Origin: Paludibacteraceae bacterium
Lineage (GTDB): Bacteria > Bacteroidota > Bacteroidia > Bacteroidales > Paludibacteraceae
Assembly (NCBI GenBank): GCA_017630395.1
Contig: JAGBVI010000011.1
Location: forward strand, 1-38,297
Length of the DNA: 38,297 bases
Reading direction: 5' to 3'
Shown here one piece after another: positions 24,250 to 33,540 of the stretch (position 1 is its first letter; each line of letters opens with the position of its first letter). The position numbers and the translations under genes are program-made. The notes under the pieces are model-generated. The model was given only the letters and a program-made list of their open reading frames with translations. It searched no databases and was not told where the DNA came from.

Positions 24250-25980
24250 TTACTCTCCAAAGATGGATACCAGTTGGGAGGTGTAATTTTGGATGGCCTG
24301 CATTAATTCGTTATTTACCGCATAGTCATCATCATCTTGACTGTCATTAAATTCCCATGAAAAATCTCCACCATTGATTCGTCCTGACTCATTTTCTATA
24401 ATTTCGACAACTTTATCGGTAGGGTCCGGATTGTAACTATACATCACAGAGGTGTTGGTGTCAAAGTTGTTGTAACCGGTTGCCCCTTGCTTGCATTTTA
24501 TGTCAGAAGGTACAAGGTCGGTTCTGTTAGTGACTTCGTATGCGTCAAAGTCACTGCTGTTTTGCTGATAGGTGATGTATGATTTTTCACCACTAATGTA
24601 GTTGTTATACGATTTTATAATTCCACCATTCTCTCCGGAGAAAGTTCCGGAATCAGAACCTTGCATTGAAATTAACATCGGATATTTACAGTTTCTAAAG
24701 TAGTTATTTTCAACAAATGCGCATGCTCCATAGGTAACACCTACGCCATACTTAGAAACACCATCGTAGTAGTTGTTGTAAATATGAACACTCATTGTAC
24801 GAATACGAGGGTGGCGAGAATCTGAGTGGTCGAACCAATTGTGGTGGTAAGAAATCCAATTTTCTCCGGTTTCAGATTTCATACCGCAAAGAGACATTTT
24901 TCCGGAATCCCAAAAGTGATTATACGAAATGGTGATATATTTTGAATCATTTTTTAAGTCCATTGAACCATCGCCTTTCGCTTGGTCTGCATCACTTCCA
25001 GCCGTCCCATAAAAGATGTCGTTGTTATGGATCCATATATTGCTGTTAGCAGTTTCCAATGCAATGCCATCATCTCCGAAGAGCATAATAGCCAAGTTTC
25101 TAACTTCGATGCTGCGGGCTCTATTACAGCGAATTCCAAATCCATAACACACCGCATCCTCTCCAACACCTTCTATAGTAATATTTTGAATCGGTTTATC
25201 AGCTGAACTTGCTTTGATAAGTAGATTGTTGGTGTCACCGGACTCGTTCATGCCATCAATAGAAATTTTCCCGATAAGGCGTAGGCAGATGGGGCGGGTT
25301 TCATATCCCTTTTGTAAAGCTTTCAAAATAGCACTGATGCCAACACATTCGGTAAACCCTGTTGAAGAAGTTTGTACCGATAAAGAAATTGAACTTTTGC
25401 TTTTTTCGGTGATATATAGAACAACTGTATTCTCTTTTAAAGAGCCATCATTATTGTAGGCACCCACTCCTATATTGTTGTTGAAATGAGCAAACCCTTC
25501 TCTGTTGTGGGCTTTTGTGGAGAAGGAGGTGACAGATGCCTTATTTCCCTCTTTCCCTTTCTCAATAGGAACAATTTTTAGATCGTAGAAGCCGGCAGGT
25601 AATCCCGGAATGTCAGCACGGATGTAGGAACCATAGTTTCTGATTAACATTTTGTCGATTGGAGAGTAAGAATTTGCCTCCTTGTTTTTGTAGTAAACAT
25701 TGTAGTCGGATGCCCCATTTAACGGAGTCCATTCAACAAATCCGGATTCAAACCACCCGCCCGAACGAATAATCTGAACAGAGTCTGTAAACGATACAGA
25801 AGGGTTAGAAGAGGAGGAGTCCGGAGGAGTTACTTCTCTTTTGACGAATACAATACTATCAACATTAGAAGTTGGATAATCAGCAGTAGTGCCATCGCTC
25901 ATGTAAATAATAAAACTATTCTGAGCCCAAAGAAAAGTCACGGTAATCATTAATATACCGAGAAGAAATAACTTTTTCAT
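24250..25980 (-). CDS. Secreted pectate lyase (PL1-like, parallel beta-helix)
   Basis: 576 residues with a signal peptide (MKKLFLLGILMITVTFLWAQ). Residues 21-55 are the N-terminal module shared with the two secreted genes at 6100-8381 (SFIIYMSDGTTADYPTSNVD). A fibronectin type III-like domain follows (about 68-155). The catalytic beta-helix has IRCNRARSIEVRNLAI, NSNIWIHNNDIFYG, DGSMDLKNDSKYITISYNHF, and the active-site strand WFDHSDSRHPRIR with the conserved R-x-P-x-x-R of PL1 lyases. It cleaves polygalacturonate by beta-elimination. No SusC/SusD or other polysaccharide utilisation genes are next to it. Confidence 0.88.
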   Translation of the reverse strand: MKKLFLLGILMITVTFLWAQNSFIIYMSDGTTADYPTSNVDSIVFVKREVTPPDSSSSNPSVSFTDSVQIIRSGGWFESGFVEWTPLNGASDYNVYYKNKEANSYSPIDKMLIRNYGSYIRADIPGLPAGFYDLKIVPIEKGKEGNKASVTSFSTKAHNREGFAHFNNNIGVGAYNNDGSLKENTVVLYITEKSKSSISLSVQTSSTGFTECVGISAILKALQKGYETRPICLRLIGKISIDGMNESGDTNNLLIKASSADKPIQNITIEGVGEDAVCYGFGIRCNRARSIEVRNLAIMLFGDDGIALETANSNIWIHNNDIFYGTAGSDADQAKGDGSMDLKNDSKYITISYNHFWDSGKMSLCGMKSETGENWISYHHNWFDHSDSRHPRIRTMSVHIYNNYYDGVSKYGVGVTYGACAFVENNYFRNCKYPMLISMQGSDSGTFSGENGGIIKSYNNYISGEKSYITYQQNSSDFDAYEVTNRTDLVPSDIKCKQGATGYNNFDTNTSVMYSYNPDPTDKVVEIIENESGRINGGDFSWEFNDSQDDDDYAVNNELMQAIQNYTSQLVSIFGE

Positions 25981-26066
25981 TATCTTGTAATTAATTAAGT
26001 GATAGCTACCATATATTAGGGAGTAGCTTATTAATATTTGTAGTTTGCGACCATTGATATTGTTTG

Positions 26067-26074
26067 CAAATATA
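26067..26074 (-). promoter_or_regulatory. Probable -7 box of the pectate lyase promoter
   Basis: TATATTTG on the minus strand about 87 bases before the start; no clear TTTG at -33. The pectate lyase would have a leader of roughly 80 bases. Confidence 0.45.
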
Positions 26075-26117
26075 TAGATAATTTACATAATAGGTAGTAA
26101 AGTTGTTATTTTTTCTT

Positions 26118-26513
26118 AGAAGTTGTTTAAATTTTATTTCGAGCCTATTTGAGAGAGATTTTTAAATCTATTTTTAATCTTCTTTTGTAGAAAATAGTGG
26201 ACTATTATCAAAAAAGGAGAATAAAAATAGGTTTAAGGTGAGTACTATAAATTCACCGTTTAAAATTTAAAAAGTGTAAATCGCAGATTGATAAACTTTT
26301 CGGTAATTTTTGATTTATTTTGGCAAATTGCTGCTTGTCGGTCGGTCACAGTGCTTGCACTGCTTCCTTCTTTCGCACGGCAATTTACTCGAAATAAATT
26401 CAAAAATTCCTCGAAATGAATTTATAGAACCCACCTAAAAGAATCTCAAAGATGCCGAAAATAAGAGAGTGAAACTCTAAATTTTTTTTTTAATAAAATT
26501 TAAACAGCTTCTT
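26118..26513 (+). repeat. Family A repeat, copy A7, with a B element inside
   Basis: The A left arm and centre (AGAAGTTGTTTAAATTTTAT to AATAGGTT) run to 26235. A complete B element follows, then the A right arm (AAAAGAATCTCAAAGATGCC, side hairpin AGAGTGAAACTCT) to AAACAGCTTCT. The composite is about 95% identical to the one at 33102-33494. Confidence 0.87.
26236..26436 (+). repeat. Family B repeat, uninterrupted, nested in A7
   Basis: 201 bases from AGGTGAGTACTATAAATTCA to TTTATAGAACCCACCT, ends inverted. The apex is CAGTGCTTGCACTG. The left arm has an extra side hairpin between AAAAGT and ACTTTT. It interrupts A exactly within GGTTAAAAAG. Confidence 0.85.
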
Positions 26514-26588
26514 AGTAAGAAGAATTTCAAAAGAGCTAAAATCATAAATTGGGAATAGTCTAAAATAATATTTCCGTGTAAAGGGAGG

Positions 26589-26617
26589 TTGGATTTCAGT
26601 AAATTGTCTTATATTTG
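26589..26617 (+). promoter_or_regulatory. Promoter of the MBL hydrolase gene
   Basis: TATATTTG at 26610-26617 with TTGG about 18-19 bases upstream fits the Bacteroidetes consensus. It is 25 bases before the start codon, so the leader is very short. Confidence 0.6.
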
Positions 26618-26642
26618 CAGTTCGAAATGAAAATAGTCTGAC

Positions 26643-27290
26643 ATGGAATTGAAGATTTTTAGATTCAACCAACTACAAGTCAATACCTATTTGTTGATAG
26701 ACGAATCAACTCGAGATGCAGTTATAATAGATCCCGGTTGTCAGTCGGACGATGAAAAGGCATTGCTGAAGGAGTATATCGAGACGAATAATATTCGACT
26801 TGTACGTATGTTGAATACCCACTTACACTTTGACCATGTATATGGGAATCGCTTTATCGAAGAGACGTATGGTATAGGTGCCGAGGGGGCGAAAGAAGAT
26901 ATGTTTTTCTTGAATCACTATACAGACTTGTTGGCATTGTTTGATATGCCGTTGGATGAAGATGCTCTACCGTTGAAAAATAAGCTCCGGGAAGGAGATG
27001 TGATTTCGGTAGGAGATATACACCTAAAAGTGTTGCATGTACCTGGACATTCTCCTGGTAGTTTAGCTTTTTATGATGAAGCTTCAAAATCGGCATTTAT
27101 TGGTGATACTATACTAGAAGGGGAGGTAGGTCGAACGGATTTACATAGAGGTAATTATGATACATTAATTAAGAGTATTACAGAAAAAATCATGTCTTTA
27201 CCCGATGACACAGCACTCTATAGTGGACATGGAGATGCTTCCACAGTCTTGGAAGAGAGATTGAATAATCCTCATTTAAAGAATTTGTAA
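26643..27290 (+). CDS. MBL-fold metallo-hydrolase, glyoxalase II-like
   Basis: 215 residues. Metal ligands are in THLHFDH at 59-65 (His60, His62, Asp64, His65), VPGHSPG near 142, GDT near 161, and YSGHG near 200. The pattern fits small bacterial glyoxalase II-like hydrolases (YcbL type) that act on thioesters, though many members have other substrates. It is probably cotranscribed with the acyltransferase gene 26 bases downstream. The gene starts just after the A7 repeat. Confidence 0.88.
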   Translation: MELKIFRFNQLQVNTYLLIDESTRDAVIIDPGCQSDDEKALLKEYIETNNIRLVRMLNTHLHFDHVYGNRFIEETYGIGAEGAKEDMFFLNHYTDLLALFDMPLDEDALPLKNKLREGDVISVGDIHLKVLHVPGHSPGSLAFYDEASKSAFIGDTILEGEVGRTDLHRGNYDTLIKSITEKIMSLPDDTALYSGHGDASTVLEERLNNPHLKNL

Positions 27291-27316
27291 GAAAGAGATT
27301 TTTAAATATTATATTT

Positions 27317-28180
27317 ATGGCACAGTCTTGTTTTGAGAATAAAAGGTATAAAATGCTGAAAGTAAAGGAGGGAGTCTATGTTCCCGATGTTGAAAATACT
27401 TTCCCGGAAGATAACCCTTTTTATCATCGTTTGAAGTATGACTTTATCTATGATCATGTATTTGATGAAAATTATCCCTATATCGATAATTCTTTCAAAG
27501 CAAGATTTGCTCGTTTTTTTGGACGGATTAGGGCTTTTGGAGTCTGTTTTTGGGTTAATCCATTGGTCTTCGGTCTTCGAATTAAAAACAGAGAGGTTTT
27601 AAAAAAGTATAAAGATGCCTTGAAAAATGGAGCAGTGACTGTTGCTAATCATGCTTATCGTTGGGATTTTCTTGCGGTATGGCAAGCATCCGGGCAATCC
27701 AATTTATGGTTCCCTGGTTGGGGCGAGAATTTTAATACGTATGAGCGTGATAATATGCGTGCTGCTTGCGGAATCCCTGTGCCTACCAGTATGTCGGGTT
27801 TGAAAAAATTTAATGAGGCTTTTGACTCTTTGCATGAACAAAAAAAATGGATTCATGTCTTTCCGGAAGAGTGCCGTTGGGATTTTTATAAACCTTTACG
27901 ACCATTCAGAAAAGGCGCTTTTACTTTCTCTTATAAATACAAAATCCCAATTGTTCCAATGGTGATTACCTATCGTGAAAGGACAGGTCTTTATAAGTTG
28001 TTTAACAAAAATATGCCGTTGTTTACGATTACAGTAGGAGAACCAATTTTCCCTAACTTGGATTTGCCAAGAAAAGACTCTGTGGATGAGTTAAGAGATA
28101 GAGTACATGCGAAAATGGTGGAGATGGCTGGTATTGTTGAAAATCCTTGGCCAAGTGTTTTGCCTAATGATAACGGATAA
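27317..28180 (+). CDS. Lysophospholipid acyltransferase family (PlsC-like)
   Basis: 287 residues; an in-frame ATG at residue 13 (MLKVKEG) is an alternative start. The HX4D catalytic motif is NHAYRWDF near residue 113, and the FPEGxR-type motif is FPEECRWDFYKP near 190, followed by PIVPMVITYRERTG. Such enzymes transfer acyl chains to lysophosphatidate or similar acceptors at the inner membrane. The sequence differs from housekeeping PlsC (FPEE instead of FPEG), so the acceptor may differ. It shares a transcript with the MBL hydrolase. Confidence 0.82.
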   Translation: MAQSCFENKRYKMLKVKEGVYVPDVENTFPEDNPFYHRLKYDFIYDHVFDENYPYIDNSFKARFARFFGRIRAFGVCFWVNPLVFGLRIKNREVLKKYKDALKNGAVTVANHAYRWDFLAVWQASGQSNLWFPGWGENFNTYERDNMRAACGIPVPTSMSGLKKFNEAFDSLHEQKKWIHVFPEECRWDFYKPLRPFRKGAFTFSYKYKIPIVPMVITYRERTGLYKLFNKNMPLFTITVGEPIFPNLDLPRKDSVDELRDRVHAKMVEMAGIVENPWPSVLPNDNG

Positions 28181-28248
28181 AGAATTTAAGGATGCTTTTG
28201 ATTTGACATTTTGATTTATGTTAAAATCTGATTTTTTAAAGTAATCTA

Positions 28249-28279
28249 TTTGTGAGTTGTAATTAAATTTTTAATTTCG
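28249..28279 (+). promoter_or_regulatory. Promoter of lysS-gpsA
   Basis: TTTG (28249-28252), a 19-base spacer and TAATTTCG (28272-28279) match the Bacteroidetes consensus with one change. It is 34 bases before lysS. Confidence 0.7.
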
Positions 28280-28313
28280 TTGCTTGATTAACGATTAATG
28301 TTATTATAATACA

Positions 28314-29864
28314 ATGAGTATTTCAGAATTGAGTGAACAAGAAATTCTTCGTAGAGAGAGTTTGAAAAACCTAAAAAATATGGGTATCGACCCATATCCG
28401 GCTGCAGAGTATGTGGTAAGTGCTTATTCTACAGATATAAAAAGCGAATTTCAAGATGATGCACCTCAACGTGAGGTAACTGTGGCTGGTCGTATCATGA
28501 CCAGACGTATCATGGGGAAAGCCTCTTTTATGGAGTTGCAAGATAGTAAAGGACGTATCCAAATTTATATATCTCGTGACGAAATTTGTCCGAGCGAAAA
28601 TAAGGATATGTACAATGTTGTTTTCAAAAAACTTTTGGATATCGGCGATTTTATCGGAATTAAAGGTTATGTCTTTCGTACTCAAATGGGAGAAATTTCA
28701 GTTCATGCCTCTGAAATTACGGTGTTAAGCAAGTCGTTAAGACCATTGCCTATAGTGAAGTACAAAGATGGTGTAGCGTATGACTCTTTTGATGACCCGG
28801 AATTGCGTTATCGTCAACGTTATGTTGATTTAGTTGTGAATGAAGGTGTGAAAGAGGTTTTCTTGAAGCGTGCAAGAATCATAAAATCTTTGAGAGATCA
28901 ATTAGATGAAGCCGGGTACACCGAGGTGGAAACTCCTATCTTGCAATCATTGGCAGGTGGTGCAGCAGCTCGTCCGTTTATTACTCACCACAATACATTG
29001 GATGTCGATTTGTACCTTCGTATTGCTACCGAGTTGTATTTGAAACGTTTGATTGTAGGTGGTTTTGAAGGAGTTTATGAAATAGGTAAGAACTTCCGTA
29101 ACGAAGGAATGGATAAAACTCATAATCCGGAATTTACCTGTATGGAGTTGTATGTACAATACAAAGATTATAATTGGATGATGAACTTTACTGAGAAGTT
29201 GTTAGAGCGTATTTGCTTGGATGTTAATGGCTCATACGAAACAACAATCGGTGATAATGTGATCAGTTTTAAAGCTCCTTTTAAACGCATCTCTATCTTG
29301 GATTCGATAAAAGAAAAAACAGGATATGATTTGGAAGGGAAATCAGAAGAGGAGATTAGAGCCATCTGTAAAACTCTAAAATTAGAGGTGGATGAAACAA
29401 TGGGTAAAGGAAAGATGATTGATGAAATCTTTGGTGAATTCTGCGAAGGTTCTTATATACAACCAACTTTCATTACAGATTACCCTGTAGAGATGTCTCC
29501 TTTAACCAAAATGCATCGTTCAAAAGAGGGCTTGACAGAACGTTTTGAATTGATGGTGAATGGAAAAGAGTTGGCTAATGCCTATTCAGAGTTGAACGAT
29601 CCGATAGATCAAATGGAGCGTTTCCAAGAGCAGTTGCGCTTGTCTGAAAAAGGTGATGACGAAGCGATGTTTATCGATCATGACTTTGTGAGAGCTTTGG
29701 AATATGGTATGCCTCCAACCTCAGGTATTGGTATCGGAATCGACCGTTTGGTTATGTTGATGACAGGTAAGACAACAATTCAAGAGGTGTTATTCTTCCC
29801 TCAAATGCGACCTGAAAAGAAGTCAAAAGCAAATGAGGAACAAGAATCAGACGAAAACGAATAA
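28314..29864 (+). CDS. lysS: Lysyl-tRNA synthetase, class II
   Basis: 516 residues. The OB-fold anticodon-binding domain is first ([18 protein letters not shown]...[10 protein letters not shown], about 45-90). The class II catalytic core follows with motif 1 near VETPILQ, motif 2 [15 protein letters not shown] and motif 3 [15 protein letters not shown] near the end. It charges tRNA-Lys. The C-terminus stops soon after [10 protein letters not shown] with an acidic tail. gpsA begins 9 bases after the stop. Confidence 0.97.
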   Translation: MSISELSEQEILRRESLKNLKNMGIDPYPAAEYVVSAYSTDIKSEFQDDAPQREVTVAGRIMTRRIMGKASFMELQDSKGRIQIYISRDEICPSENKDMYNVVFKKLLDIGDFIGIKGYVFRTQMGEISVHASEITVLSKSLRPLPIVKYKDGVAYDSFDDPELRYRQRYVDLVVNEGVKEVFLKRARIIKSLRDQLDEAGYTEVETPILQSLAGGAAARPFITHHNTLDVDLYLRIATELYLKRLIVGGFEGVYEIGKNFRNEGMDKTHNPEFTCMELYVQYKDYNWMMNFTEKLLERICLDVNGSYETTIGDNVISFKAPFKRISILDSIKEKTGYDLEGKSEEEIRAICKTLKLEVDETMGKGKMIDEIFGEFCEGSYIQPTFITDYPVEMSPLTKMHRSKEGLTERFELMVNGKELANAYSELNDPIDQMERFQEQLRLSEKGDDEAMFIDHDFVRALEYGMPPTSGIGIGIDRLVMLMTGKTTIQEVLFFPQMRPEKKSKANEEQESDENE

Positions 29865-29873
29865 TTTATTTGT

Positions 29874-30872
29874 ATGGGAAAAACTCCTAAAATAGCTGTG
29901 ATGGGAGGCGGTAGTTGGGCTACTGCAATTGCTAAAATATGTATGGCTAATCAGGAACGTCGCATCGGTTGGTATATGCGTCGAAAAGAGCAAATTGCCG
30001 AATTTCAGCAATTGGGACGTAATCCGTCTTACTTGCCAACAGCTCAGTTTGATGTGAGCAGAATCGACTTTTCTGCAAACATTAATGAGGTGGTTAAAAA
30101 ATCGGATATTTTGATTTTTGTAACACCATCTCCTTTTTTAAAACAACATTTGAAGAAATTACGTGTCCCTTTAAAAAATAAACTGATAGTTTCTGCAATC
30201 AAAGGTATTGTGCCGGATGATAACCTAGTGGTTTCAGAATATTTTCATAAAGAGTATGATGTGCGATTGGAGAATTTAATGGTGATTTCTGGACCTTCTC
30301 ACGCAGAAGAGGTGGCAATGGACCGACTTTCTTATTTAACTATCGGAGGATTTTCGAGAGAGAACTCGAAAATGTTGGCAGATATGTTGCGTTGCAATTA
30401 TGTTAAAACCTCTGTAGTAGATGACGTATTCGGTTTGGAGTATGCTTCTGTGTTGAAGAATGTTTATGCAATCGCTGCAGGTATCTGTCATGGCTTGAAA
30501 TATGGAGACAATTTTCAGGCTGTTTTAGTTTCCAATGCGATTCAAGAGATGAATCGTTTCTTGAATATCGTCAACGAAAAACAGCGAAATATTAATGAAT
30601 CAGCCTATCTTGGAGACCTTTTGGTGACGGCTTATTCTAAATTTAGTAGGAATAGAACTTTTGGAACCATGATTGGGAAAGGCTATTCAGTTAAGACCGC
30701 TCAATTGGAGATGGAGATGATAGCTGAGGGATATTATGGAACAAAGTGTATTTACGAAATTAATAAAGATTACCAAGTGAATATGCCGATTTTGAATGCT
30801 GTATATAACATACTTTATGGTAAAATATCGCCGGTGATAGAGATAAAAGTGCTAACAGATTTGATTCGTTAG
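29874..30872 (+). CDS. gpsA: Glycerol-3-phosphate dehydrogenase [NAD(P)+]
   Basis: 332 residues. The Rossmann motif is AVMGGGSWATAIAKI (8-22), then VTPSPFLKQHL, VSAIKGIVPDD, ISGPSHAEEVA and the catalytic region LKNVYAIAAGICHGLKYGDN with its Lys. It makes sn-glycerol 3-phosphate from dihydroxyacetone phosphate for phospholipid synthesis. It is in an operon with lysS, and pgi follows after 55 bases. Confidence 0.95.
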   Translation: MGKTPKIAVMGGGSWATAIAKICMANQERRIGWYMRRKEQIAEFQQLGRNPSYLPTAQFDVSRIDFSANINEVVKKSDILIFVTPSPFLKQHLKKLRVPLKNKLIVSAIKGIVPDDNLVVSEYFHKEYDVRLENLMVISGPSHAEEVAMDRLSYLTIGGFSRENSKMLADMLRCNYVKTSVVDDVFGLEYASVLKNVYAIAAGICHGLKYGDNFQAVLVSNAIQEMNRFLNIVNEKQRNINESAYLGDLLVTAYSKFSRNRTFGTMIGKGYSVKTAQLEMEMIAEGYYGTKCIYEINKDYQVNMPILNAVYNILYGKISPVIEIKVLTDLIR

Positions 30873-30927
30873 TACTCTTTGTTGTTGGTGCATAGGTTAG
30901 TTTTTAATAACGAAATAAAGAATAAAA

Positions 30928-32289
30928 ATGGAAAACATGAAATTGAACATTGAGAATGCATTCGGATGCGAAGGTTTGTATGTCTCAAAGCAAAGCGTTA
31001 GTGCTTATGATTCAAAAGTTAAAGAGTGCATAAAAATGTTGCATGATGGTTCCGGTAAGGGAAATGATTTCTTGGGTTGGTTGACTTTGCCTGGTTCTAT
31101 TACTGAATCATTTATGGACGAAATCATTGCTACTGCAAATGACCTAAGATCTCGTTGCGACGTGGTAGTGGTTGCCGGTATCGGTGGATCTTACTTGGGT
31201 GCTCGTGCGGTTATTGATGCTTTGTCTAACTCTTTTGCAGCGTATCAAAAAAGCAAGAAAAATCCTGCAATCGTTTATGCCGGAAATAATATCAGTGAGG
31301 ATTATTTGGCAGAATTGTCTGCATTTTTGAAGAGAAAACAATTTGGTATCATCAATATCTCTAAGTCGGGAACAACAACTGAAACTGCATTGGCTTTCCG
31401 TTTGTTAAAAACTCAATTGGAAGAGCAAGTAGGAAAAGCGGAAGCTCAAAAACGTATTGTGGCTGTAACTGATGCTGCGAAAGGTGCGTTACGTAAATTG
31501 GCTACTCAAGAGGGATACAAAACTTTCGTTATTCCTGATAACGTGGGTGGACGTTTCTCTGTGTTGACTCCGGTTGGTCTATTGCCAATTGCAGTAGCAG
31601 GTTTTGATATTAAGAAATTGGTGGCAGGTGCTGCTAAAATGCAAGAGATGTGTGGTGTGGATGTTCCATTTGCTAAAAACCCTGCTGCTGTTTATGCTGC
31701 TGTTCGTAATGAGTTGTATCAAAAAGGGAAAAAGATTGAAATCTTGGTGAACTATCACCCTAAATTACACTATATCGGTGAGTGGTGGAAACAATTGTAT
31801 GGTGAGTCTGAAGGAAAAGAATTCAAAGGTATTTTCCCTGCTGCTGTAGATTATTCTACTGATTTGCACTCAATGGGACAATGGGTACAAGAGGGTGAAC
31901 GTACAATTTTTGAAACAGTTATTTCCATCAAACGTCCTAACAAGAAGATGATTGTTCCGGAAGATAAAGAAAATTTGGACGGTTTGAATTTCTTGGCGGG
32001 TAAACGTGTTGATGAGGTGAATAAAATGGCTGAATTAGGTGTTGTTTTGGCTCATATCGATGGTCAAGTCCCTAATCTTCATATTGATTTGCCTTCGTTG
32101 AACGAATATTACATTGGACAATTGTTCTATTTCTTCGAGAAAGCTTGTGGTATCAGTGGTTATTTGTTGGGTGTAAATCCATTCAACCAACCGGGTGTTG
32201 AGGCTTACAAGAAAAATATGTTTGCGTTGTTGGGTAAACCGGGTTACGAAGAAGAGACTAAAGCTATCCAAGCAAGAATTAATAAATAA
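30928..32289 (+). CDS. pgi: Glucose-6-phosphate isomerase
   Basis: 453 residues, the short bacterial form. Sugar-phosphate binding motifs are [16 protein letters not shown] and [17 protein letters not shown], followed by [17 protein letters not shown] (PGI signature), and near the end [16 protein letters not shown] with the catalytic Lys. It interconverts glucose 6-phosphate and fructose 6-phosphate. It is the last gene of the lysS-gpsA-pgi run, closed by a terminator. Confidence 0.96.
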   Translation: MENMKLNIENAFGCEGLYVSKQSVSAYDSKVKECIKMLHDGSGKGNDFLGWLTLPGSITESFMDEIIATANDLRSRCDVVVVAGIGGSYLGARAVIDALSNSFAAYQKSKKNPAIVYAGNNISEDYLAELSAFLKRKQFGIINISKSGTTTETALAFRLLKTQLEEQVGKAEAQKRIVAVTDAAKGALRKLATQEGYKTFVIPDNVGGRFSVLTPVGLLPIAVAGFDIKKLVAGAAKMQEMCGVDVPFAKNPAAVYAAVRNELYQKGKKIEILVNYHPKLHYIGEWWKQLYGESEGKEFKGIFPAAVDYSTDLHSMGQWVQEGERTIFETVISIKRPNKKMIVPEDKENLDGLNFLAGKRVDEVNKMAELGVVLAHIDGQVPNLHIDLPSLNEYYIGQLFYFFEKACGISGYLLGVNPFNQPGVEAYKKNMFALLGKPGYEEETKAIQARINK

Positions 32290-32297
32290 TTCAATAT

Positions 32298-32331
32298 AAA
32301 AGGTTGTGCCTTTGGGTGCAACCTTTTTTTT
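32298..32331 (+). terminator. Terminator after pgi
   Basis: AAAGGTTGTGCC and GGTGCAACCTTT form a hairpin with a TTTG loop and one wobble pair, followed by eight T. Confidence 0.88.
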
Positions 32332-32369
32332 CTATTAAGTTAACTTCAGTAAATTAGGTAATTTTTCGA

Positions 32370-32400
32370 TGAAATTTAAATAGCTTCTGAACAACTCTTA
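32370..32400. repeat. Isolated family A end fragment
   Basis: GAAATTTAAATAGCTTCT (32371-32388) matches the family A right end and is followed by GAACAACTCTTA, like an inverted left end (AACAACTTCTT). A similar arrangement occurs after copy A1. It lies just before the DedA gene. Confidence 0.5.
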
Positions 32401-32455
32401 ACTTACAAATTACACTTGATAGAAGTTATGGCACTGAAAACGAAAGATAAAATTT

Positions 32456-33082
32456 ATGGAATCGTTAGATATAATTCAATGGTGTTTGGATAATCTGAAT
32501 TATTGGACTGTTGCTTTGTTAATGGCAATAGAGAGTTCGTTTATTCCATTTCCATCTGAAATTGTTGTTCCTCCTGCAGCGTATAAAGCGGCGGCAGGAG
32601 AATTGAATGTGGTGGGCGTCGTATTGGCGGCCTCTGTAGGAGCTCTATTGGGAGCTTTGATTAACTATGGTTTGGCCTATTGGTTGGGCAGACCTGTTGT
32701 CTATAAATTTGCAGAGAGCAAATTCGGGAAGGCTTGTCTTTTATCGCAAGAAAAAGTGGAGTATGCAGAAAAGTATTTCTTAGAGCATGGTGTCTCATCT
32801 ACTCTTATAGGTCGTTTGGTGCCGGCTGTTCGTCAACTTATATCCATTCCTGCAGGATTGGCTAAGATGAAATTGCCGGTTTTCTTATTCTATACCTTTT
32901 TAGGTGCTTCTGTATGGAATATCATTTTGGCGGCTATCGGTTACGGATTGCATAGTCTGGTCCCTAAAGATATGTTGGCCTCTGCTATTGAAGAGTATAA
33001 ACCCTATCTATTCTGGGGCGGTGTCGCTATCTTTGTAATATTTGTTTTATATTTAGTTATCTCTTCTAAAAAGAAAAAATAG
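32456..33082 (+). CDS. DedA-family membrane protein
   Basis: 208 residues. The DedA/SNARE-associated (VTT) domain is seen in FIPFPSEIVVPPAAY (with the conserved Glu), GALLGALINYGLAYWLGRP, and the signature GRLVPAVRQLISIPAGLAKMK (Arg-rich, conserved). Several transmembrane helices are present, the last near 185-203 (LFWGGVAIFVIFVLYLVI), with a basic KKKK tail. DedA proteins are thought to move phospholipids or undecaprenyl phosphate across the inner membrane. The gene is alone between pgi and repeat A8. Confidence 0.92.
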   Translation: MESLDIIQWCLDNLNYWTVALLMAIESSFIPFPSEIVVPPAAYKAAAGELNVVGVVLAASVGALLGALINYGLAYWLGRPVVYKFAESKFGKACLLSQEKVEYAEKYFLEHGVSSTLIGRLVPAVRQLISIPAGLAKMKLPVFLFYTFLGASVWNIILAAIGYGLHSLVPKDMLASAIEEYKPYLFWGGVAIFVIFVLYLVISSKKKK

Positions 33083-33101
33083 ACAGTAGGTTGCTATTAT
33101 A

Positions 33102-33494
33102 AGAAGTTGATTAAATTTTATTTCGAGCATATTTGAGAGAGTTTTTTAAATCTATTTTTAGTCTTCTTTTGCAGAAAATAGTGGACTATTATCAAAAAAG
33201 GAGAATAAAAATAGGTTTAAGGTGAGTACTATAAATTCACCGTTTAAAATTTAAAAAGTGTAAACCGCAGATTGAAAAACTTTTCGGTAATTTTTGATTT
33301 CTTTCGGCAATTTGCTGCTTGTCAGTCGGTCACAGTGCTCGCACTGCTCCTTCCTTTCGCACGGCAATTTACTCGAAATAAATTCAAAAATTCCTCGAAA
33401 TGAATTTATAGAACCCTCCTAAAAGAATCTCAAAGATGCCGAAAATAAGAGAGTGAAACTCTAAATTTTTTATAATAAAATTTAAACAGCTTCT
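33102..33494 (+). repeat. Family A repeat, copy A8, with a B element inside
   Basis: Same composite structure as 26118-26513, about 95% identical by eye (roughly 20 differences in 395 positions). A left half to 33219, B 33220-33420, then A right half ending AAACAGCTTCT. Confidence 0.87.
33220..33420 (+). repeat. Family B repeat, uninterrupted, nested in A8
   Basis: 201 bases from AGGTGAGTACTATAAATTCA to TTTATAGAACCCTCCT. It has the same length and the same insertion point within A as the copy at 26236-26436. The apex is CAGTGCTCGCACTG. Confidence 0.85.
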
Positions 33495-33540
33495 AATTTG
33501 TTATATAGACCAATTTAAACGTAATTTAAAGAAATATAAA

